Shown piece after piece: positions 59,811 to 64,000 of a stretch of 64,000 bases of DNA. Position numbers and translations under genes: made by a program. The stretch spans positions 2,666,001 to 2,730,000 of the forward strand of contig NZ_JAUSYH010000001.1 of the NCBI RefSeq assembly GCF_030816715.1. Direction: 5' to 3'. Positions within the stretch are counted from its first letter, which is position 1; every line of letters starts with the position of its first letter. The notes beneath the pieces are model-generated. The model was not told where the DNA came from, ran no database searches, and was given only the letters and a program-made list of their open reading frames with translations. The DNA comes from Streptomyces achromogenes (lineage in GTDB: Bacteria; Actinomycetota; Actinomycetes; Streptomycetales; Streptomycetaceae).

Positions 59811-60881
59811 TCAGGCGCAGCAGTCCGCTTCGAGTCCCGCGGGAAGCTGCTCGCCGCCGAACACGGCGCAGGTGGCCTCGTGGCCGCCGAGGGCCGCGAC
59901 CGCGAGCAGCAGCGACCCCGCGGTCCAGGTGGTGAGTTCCCGGGGCCAGACCGCTTCGTCGTCGAAGACGAACCCGGTCCAGTACAGCCCGGAGTCCGCG
60001 TCCCGCAGGTGCTGGATGGACTGCAGGATCTCCAGCGCCCGGTCGGACTCGCCCATCGCCCACAGGGCGAGGGCGAGTTCGGCCGACTCTCCGCCCGTCA
60101 CCCACGGGTTGGGCACGACGCACCGCACGCCGAGGCCCGGCACCACGAACCGCTCCCACTCGGCCTCGATGCGGGACTTGGCCTCCGCGCCGGTCAGCGC
60201 GCCGCCCAGCACCGGGTAGTACCAGTCCATCGAGTAGCGGTCCTTGTCGAGGAACCGCTCGGGGTGCCGTCGTATCGCGTGGCGCAGCGCGCCGGCCGCC
60301 AACTCCCAGTCGGGCTGCGCCTCTTCGCGCTGGTCGGCGATGGCGAGCGCGCAGCGCAGCGCCTGGTGGATCGAGGAGGAGCCGGTGAGCAGCGCGTCGG
60401 CCGTGGGCGTGCCGTCGTCGTCGCGCCGCCAGCCGATCTGTCCGCCCGGCTGCTGGAGCCGCAGCACGTACTCGATCGCCGCGTACACGCTCGGCCACAT
60501 CCGGTCGAGGAAGGTGTCGTCCCCGGTGGAGAGGTAGTGGTGCCACACGCCGACCGCTACGTAGGCGACGAAGTTCGTCTCGCGCCCCCGGTCGGTGACG
60601 TCGTCGTGGGCGCCGTCGGCGTAGGCGGCGTACCAGGAGCCGTCGTCGTTCTGGTGCCGGGCCAGCCACGCGTAGGCGCGGGCGGCGGCCTCGTGCTCGC
60701 CCGCGGCGTCCAGGGCCATCGCGGCCTCGGTGTGGTCCCAGGGGTCGAGGTGGTGGCCCCTGAACCACGGGATGGCGCCGTCCTCCCGCTGCACGGCGAG
60801 GATGCCGGCGACGGTCGCGGCGGCCTGCCCTGCGGTGAGGACCCCGGGCAGGACCAGGTGTTCTGTCCGGGGAGTGGTCAC
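59811..60881 (-). CDS. Alpha/alpha-toroid (prenyltransferase or glucoamylase-like) protein
   Basis: A 356-residue protein with repeating helix pairs: AGILAVQREDGAIPWFRG, AYAWLARHQNDDGSWYAAY, YVLRLQQPGGQIGWRRDDDG. These QxxDGxW-like repeats are typical of the alpha/alpha toroid shared by squalene-hopene cyclases, prenyltransferases and GH15-type enzymes. No QW-DxDD motif of cyclases is visible, so a glycan or scaffold function is as likely. Last gene of the operon; its GTG overlaps the methyltransferase stop by 4 bases (GTGA). Confidence 0.8.
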   Translation of the reverse strand: MTTPRTEHLVLPGVLTAGQAAATVAGILAVQREDGAIPWFRGHHLDPWDHTEAAMALDAAGEHEAAARAYAWLARHQNDDGSWYAAYADGAHDDVTDRGRETNFVAYVAVGVWHHYLSTGDDTFLDRMWPSVYAAIEYVLRLQQPGGQIGWRRDDDGTPTADALLTGSSSIHQALRCALAIADQREEAQPDWELAAGALRHAIRRHPERFLDKDRYSMDWYYPVLGGALTGAEAKSRIEAEWERFVVPGLGVRCVVPNPWVTGGESAELALALWAMGESDRALEILQSIQHLRDADSGLYWTGFVFDDEAVWPRELTTWTAGSLLLAVAALGGHEATCAVFGGEQLPAGLEADCCA

Positions 60882-61612
60882 CGCGCGTCCACCGCGGGCA
60901 GGTGCGGCTTGGTCGCGTAGGCCACGAAGCTCTTGCCGATCAGCGGGTTGAGGGCCTGCTCGGCGACCCGGGTGGCCAGCGGCTTCTTCATGATGTCCCA
61001 GACCAGCAGCCTGTGGTACGCCCGCACGGGCAGCGCCTTGTCGTTGTCGACGCCGAACGCGCACTTCAGCCACCAGTACGGCGAGTGCAGCGCGTGGGCG
61101 TGGTGGGTGCCGTAGGGCTTGAGGCCGGCCTCGCGGATCTTCTCGAGGAGTTCGTCCGCCTTGTAGATGCGGATGTGGCCGCCCTCGACCTCGTGGTAGG
61201 CGTCGGAGAGGGTCCAGCAGACCTTCTCGGGCCCGTAGCGCGGGACGGTGATCGCGATGCGTCCGCCCGGCCTGAGCACCCGCACCATCTCGGCGAGGAC
61301 GCCCTTGTCGTCCGGGATGTGCTCCATGACCTCGGAGATGATCACGACGTCGAAGGACTCGTCGGGGAAGGGCAGCGCGAGCGCGTCGCCCTCCATGGCG
61401 GTGGCGGTGGCGCCCTCGGGGGCCTCGCCGGCCTCCTTCATCGCCGCGAACCACTTGGCGACCTCGCGGATCTCCTCGGCGTTCTGGTCGAGGGCCACGA
61501 CCTGCGCGCCGCGCCGGTAGCACTCGAAGGCGTGCCGCCCGGCCCCGCAGCCGAGGTCCAGGACTCGGTCGCCCGGGGCGAGCGGGAACCGGGAGAAGTC
61601 GACGGTCAGCAC
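60878..61612 (-). CDS. Class I SAM-dependent methyltransferase (UbiE-like)
   Basis: A 244-residue methyltransferase. Motif I: DRVLDLGCGAGRHAFECYRRGAQVVALDQN, with motif II Asp. EGDALALPFPDESFDVVIISEVMEHIPDDKGVLAEMVRVLRPGGRIAITVP gives motifs II and III. Start GTG 61612 overlaps the glycosyltransferase stop by 7 bases. Middle gene of the operon; it may methylate a glycoconjugate made by its neighbour (inference). Confidence 0.92.
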   Translation of the reverse strand: MLTVDFSRFPLAPGDRVLDLGCGAGRHAFECYRRGAQVVALDQNAEEIREVAKWFAAMKEAGEAPEGATATAMEGDALALPFPDESFDVVIISEVMEHIPDDKGVLAEMVRVLRPGGRIAITVPRYGPEKVCWTLSDAYHEVEGGHIRIYKADELLEKIREAGLKPYGTHHAHALHSPYWWLKCAFGVDNDKALPVRAYHRLLVWDIMKKPLATRVAEQALNPLIGKSFVAYATKPHLPAVDAR

Positions 61613-63081
61613 GTGGCCCTGCTTTCGCGATCGGATGCTTCGGATACGACGTCGGCCGTCGCCACGGCCTCGACGGTCTCTGCGGCCTCGGGGCTTCCGG
61701 CGGCCGCGGAGGCCGGGGAGGCGTCGGGGGTGTCGGTGACGCCGTGGGCGTCGAAGGCCGGGGCGACCCGTGCGCGGCCGCCGTCGGTTATCGCCTCGCG
61801 GTACCGGGCGACGGTCCCCTCGGCGGCCCGCGCCCAGGTGAACCGCTCCAGCACGCGTTGCCGTCCGGCCGTGCCGAGCCGGGCCCGCAGGGCGGGGTCG
61901 CCCAGCAGCCGGCCCAGGCCCGCGGCGAGTGCCCCCGCGTCGCCCGGCGGCACGGCCAGGCAGGTGTCGCCGTCGCGCCCGGCGACCTCGGGGATGGCCC
62001 CGCCGGTCGTGGCGAGCAGCGGGGTGCCGGTGGCCATGGCCTCGGCGGCCGGCAGAGAGAAGCCCTCGTACAGCGACGGCACGCAGGCGACCTCGGCGGA
62101 GCGCACCAGGTCGACGAGTTCGGCGTCGGAGATGCCTTTGACGAACTCGACGGAGCCTTCGAGGCCGTACCGCTCGATCGCCTGGGCGACCGGCCCCTCC
62201 TGCGGGCGCTTGCCGACGACGACGAGGTGGGCGTGCGGGTGCTCGGTGCGCACCTTGGCCAGCGCCTCGACGAGGAAGACCAGACCCTTGAGCGGGACGT
62301 CGGCGCTGGACGTCGTCACGATCCGGCCCGGCAGGACGGCCACGGACGGGTCCGGCGAGAACAGGTCGGTGTCGGCGCCGATGTGGACGACGTGGATGCG
62401 GTCGTCGTGCACGCCGAGGTGGTCGGCGATCTCCTGCCGGGAGGTGCCGGAGACGGTGAGCACGGAGGGCAGCCGGCGCGCCACGCGCTTCTGCATCCGG
62501 GTGAACGCGTACCAGCGGCGCACCGAGAGGCGTCGCCGTCGTCCGTCGGCGGCGTCCAGCTCCAACTGCCGGTCGACGGTGATGGGGTGGTGGATGGTGG
62601 TGACCAGCGGCGCGCCGACGTCGCCCAGCAGGCCGTAACCCAGGGTCTGGTTGTCGTGCACGACGTCGAACTCCCCGCGGCGGGCGCGCAGATGGCGGCG
62701 GGCGCGCAGGGAGAACGTCAGCGGCTCGGGGAACCCGCCGGTCCACATCGTCGCCACTTCCAGGGCGTCGATCCAGTCCCGGTACTCGCCCCGTCCGGGC
62801 GTGCGGAAGGGGTCCGGCTGGCGGTAGAGGTCGAGGCTGGGCAGTTCGGTGAGGGTGAGGCGGTCCTCGAGCCCCGGGTCGAGCACGGGGTAGGGCTGGG
62901 AGCCGATCACCTCGACGCTGTGCCCGAGGCGGGCGAGCTCCCTCGACAGATGCCGTACGTAGACGCCCTGGCCCCCGCAGAACGGGTTCCCCTTATAGGT
63001 GAGGAGTGCGATCTTGAGCGGTCGCTCGCCGTCGGAAGCACGGTCACGCCGGGACCCCGCCTGACTGGCCTCAGCGGTCAC
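61606..63081 (-). CDS. Family 4 glycosyltransferase
   Basis: A 491-residue GT-B fold enzyme. The acceptor half starts LLTYKGNPFCGGQGVYVRHLSRELARLGHSVEVIG. The donor half has GRIVTTSSADVPLKGL, VGKRPQEGP, and the signature VPSLYEGFSLPAAEAMATGTPLLATTGGAIPEV (ExxxxxxxE), typical of retaining GT4. The C-terminal 60 residues are Ala/Glu/Thr-rich and disordered. First gene of the three-gene operon, possibly making a cell-surface or secreted glycan. GTG start. Confidence 0.92.
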   Translation of the reverse strand: MTAEASQAGSRRDRASDGERPLKIALLTYKGNPFCGGQGVYVRHLSRELARLGHSVEVIGSQPYPVLDPGLEDRLTLTELPSLDLYRQPDPFRTPGRGEYRDWIDALEVATMWTGGFPEPLTFSLRARRHLRARRGEFDVVHDNQTLGYGLLGDVGAPLVTTIHHPITVDRQLELDAADGRRRRLSVRRWYAFTRMQKRVARRLPSVLTVSGTSRQEIADHLGVHDDRIHVVHIGADTDLFSPDPSVAVLPGRIVTTSSADVPLKGLVFLVEALAKVRTEHPHAHLVVVGKRPQEGPVAQAIERYGLEGSVEFVKGISDAELVDLVRSAEVACVPSLYEGFSLPAAEAMATGTPLLATTGGAIPEVAGRDGDTCLAVPPGDAGALAAGLGRLLGDPALRARLGTAGRQRVLERFTWARAAEGTVARYREAITDGGRARVAPAFDAHGVTDTPDASPASAAAGSPEAAETVEAVATADVVSEASDRESRATC

Positions 63082-63130
63082 TCCGGGCCCCCTTCTGCCT
63101 GCATTGTCCCGCGAGACTACGACGGGACGC

Positions 63131-63155
63131 TAATCTAGAACAAGTTTCAAACTTG
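63131..63155 (+). promoter_or_regulatory. KstR-type operator in its own promoter
   Basis: TAATCT (63131-63136) is a likely -10. TAGAACAAGTTTCA (63136-63149) matches TNNAACNNGTTNNA exactly. An overlapping perfect 7-1-7 palindrome CAAGTTT-C-AAACTTG covers 63141-63155. Binding would occlude the promoter. Confidence 0.65.
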
Positions 63156-63323
63156 ATCGTTCGGGAGGCTCTGAATCTACCGGCAGGTAGGAGCGCCGAG
63201 AGCAGTGGATCAGGTGATTCACGCCACGGCCGGCCCGGGTCGGCCGCTCCGCCCAGCCGCATGATCACCGCCCCCTCACCGACGGTCACCACGACCGTCA
63301 CGGAACGGACCGGAGCGGGACCC

Positions 63324-63953
63324 ATGTCTGCCGATGCCACCCCACCGCGCCCGGCGCACTCGCCTCTCACCGAGCGTCAGGAGGCGCGCCGTCGCCGCAT
63401 TCTGCACGCGAGCGCGCAGTTGGCCAGCCGGGGCGGCTTCGACGCGGTGCAGATGCGGGAGGTCGCCGAGTCCTCGCAGGTCGCCCTCGGCACGCTCTAC
63501 CGCTACTTCCCCTCCAAGGTGCATCTGCTGGTCGCCACGATGCAGGACCAGCTGGAGCACATGCACGGCACGCTGCGCAAGAAGCCCCCGACCGGCGAGA
63601 GCGCCGCGGATCGCGTCGCGGAAACACTGATGCGCGCCTTCCGCGCCCTGCAGCGCGAGCCGCATCTGGCGGACGCGATGGTCCGCGCGCTGACCTTCGC
63701 CGACCGCAGCGTGTCGCCGGAGGTGGACCAGGTGTCCCGGCAGACGACGGCGATCATCCTGGACTCGATGGGACTGACCGACCCCACACCCGAGCAGCTC
63801 TCCGCGGTCCGCGTCATCGAGCACACCTGGCACTCGGCGCTGATCACCTGGCTGTCCGGTCGCGCGTCCATCGCGCAGGTGCGCATCGACATCGAGACGG
63901 TGTGCCGGCTGATCGACGTGACCGACCCGAAGCCCCCCGGCGCGCACCCGTAG
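63324..63953 (+). CDS. kstR: TetR-family regulator, KstR-like
   Basis: A 209-residue regulator. The helix-turn-helix is FDAVQMREVAESSQVALGTLYRYFPSK, with the GTLYRYFPSK form typical of KstR. The C-terminal ligand domain has LADAMVRALTFADRS and IEHTWHSALITWLSGR, features of the cholesterol-catabolism repressor KstR, whose inducers are cholestenoyl-CoA-type acyl thioesters. The ATG 63324 has GGAGCGGG before it. KstR boxes occur upstream of it and before the MaoC-ADH-SDR genes. In Streptomyces the real ligand may be a non-steroid acyl-CoA (inference). The operon of glycosyltransferase genes is divergent. Confidence 0.85.
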   Translation: MSADATPPRPAHSPLTERQEARRRRILHASAQLASRGGFDAVQMREVAESSQVALGTLYRYFPSKVHLLVATMQDQLEHMHGTLRKKPPTGESAADRVAETLMRAFRALQREPHLADAMVRALTFADRSVSPEVDQVSRQTTAIILDSMGLTDPTPEQLSAVRVIEHTWHSALITWLSGRASIAQVRIDIETVCRLIDVTDPKPPGAHP

Positions 63954-64000
63954 CCGCCGGCCCCCGTAGCCGTCGGCCCGGGGGAGTCCGCGCGCACGCG

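Overview
The window is high-GC actinobacterial DNA with strong G/C in third codon positions, frequent GTG starts, twin-arginine and lipoprotein signals, F420-dependent enzymes, and kinase, TetR and sigma-factor families typical of the genus Streptomyces. The sequence supports Streptomyces; the species cannot be named from it. It reads as chromosomal core-to-accessory DNA. About 57 protein genes are intact, one RNA gene (RNase P RNA) is present, and there are several decayed genes.

Layout. 1-6.1 kb: membrane site-2 protease, F420H2:NADP oxidoreductase, MFS transporter, methionine aminopeptidase (map), PhzF-like enzyme. 6.3-10.7 kb: iron-uptake operon efeO-efeB-efeU plus a lipoprotein, behind an iron box. 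10.7-17.9 kb: primase-like protein, autoregulated TetR, Gfo/Idh oxidoreductase, Bcr/CflA efflux pump coupled to a serine hydrolase, Rsm22-like methyltransferase, SDR. 18.1-21.2 kb: D-Ala-D-Ala carboxypeptidase, NTF2-like protein, DoxX protein, MazG-like protein. 21.2-25.6 kb: two tandem kinase/substrate-binding receptor genes, the first lacking its ATP-binding lobe. 25.6-29.6 kb: two amino-acid permeases around a GntR regulator. 29.7-32.1 kb: a gene graveyard holding the 3' tip of a third kinase/receptor copy, a broken polymorphic toxin with an intact putative immunity gene, and a broken UvrD-like helicase. 32.4-32.8 kb: rnpB on the minus strand, its 5' end overlapping an EamA transporter gene. 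33.7-42.8 kb: AraC and TetR regulators, yaaA, eda, the conserved Nif3 / zinc-ribbon / RNase H-phosphatase operon, and a repeat-rich hypothetical protein. 42.9-46.1 kb: SDR, zinc alcohol dehydrogenase and MaoC hydratase, resembling steroid or acyl side-chain catabolism genes. 46.5-51.1 kb: two-component system, secreted membrane-anchored protein, methyltransferase. 51.2-56.2 kb: two divergent MFS exporters, SigE-family sigma factor and its partner. 56.2-59.7 kb: cell-wall amidase, membrane protein, F420-type LLM oxidoreductase, small membrane protein. 59.8-63.1 kb: three-gene operon of glycosyltransferase, methyltransferase and alpha/alpha-toroid protein. 63.3-64 kb: a KstR-like TetR regulator.

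How it works together. The most coherent hidden circuit is a KstR-type mini-regulon. The KstR-like protein at the right end has a site fitting the KstR consensus TNNAACNNGTTNNA in its own promoter (63136-63149). A second site fitting the same consensus lies 17 kb away (46282-46295), upstream of the MaoC-ADH-SDR genes. A second palindrome, CTGAC-N5-GTCAG, is shared between that promoter region and the promoter of the LLM oxidoreductase at 58.3 kb. Other clear regulatory logic includes an iron box at efeO, self-operators at two TetR genes (one filling a -35/-10 spacer exactly), and a set of about nine genes whose -10 box lies 7-9 nt before the start codon, implying leaderless mRNAs. All functions are inferred by reading the sequence; no database search was run.
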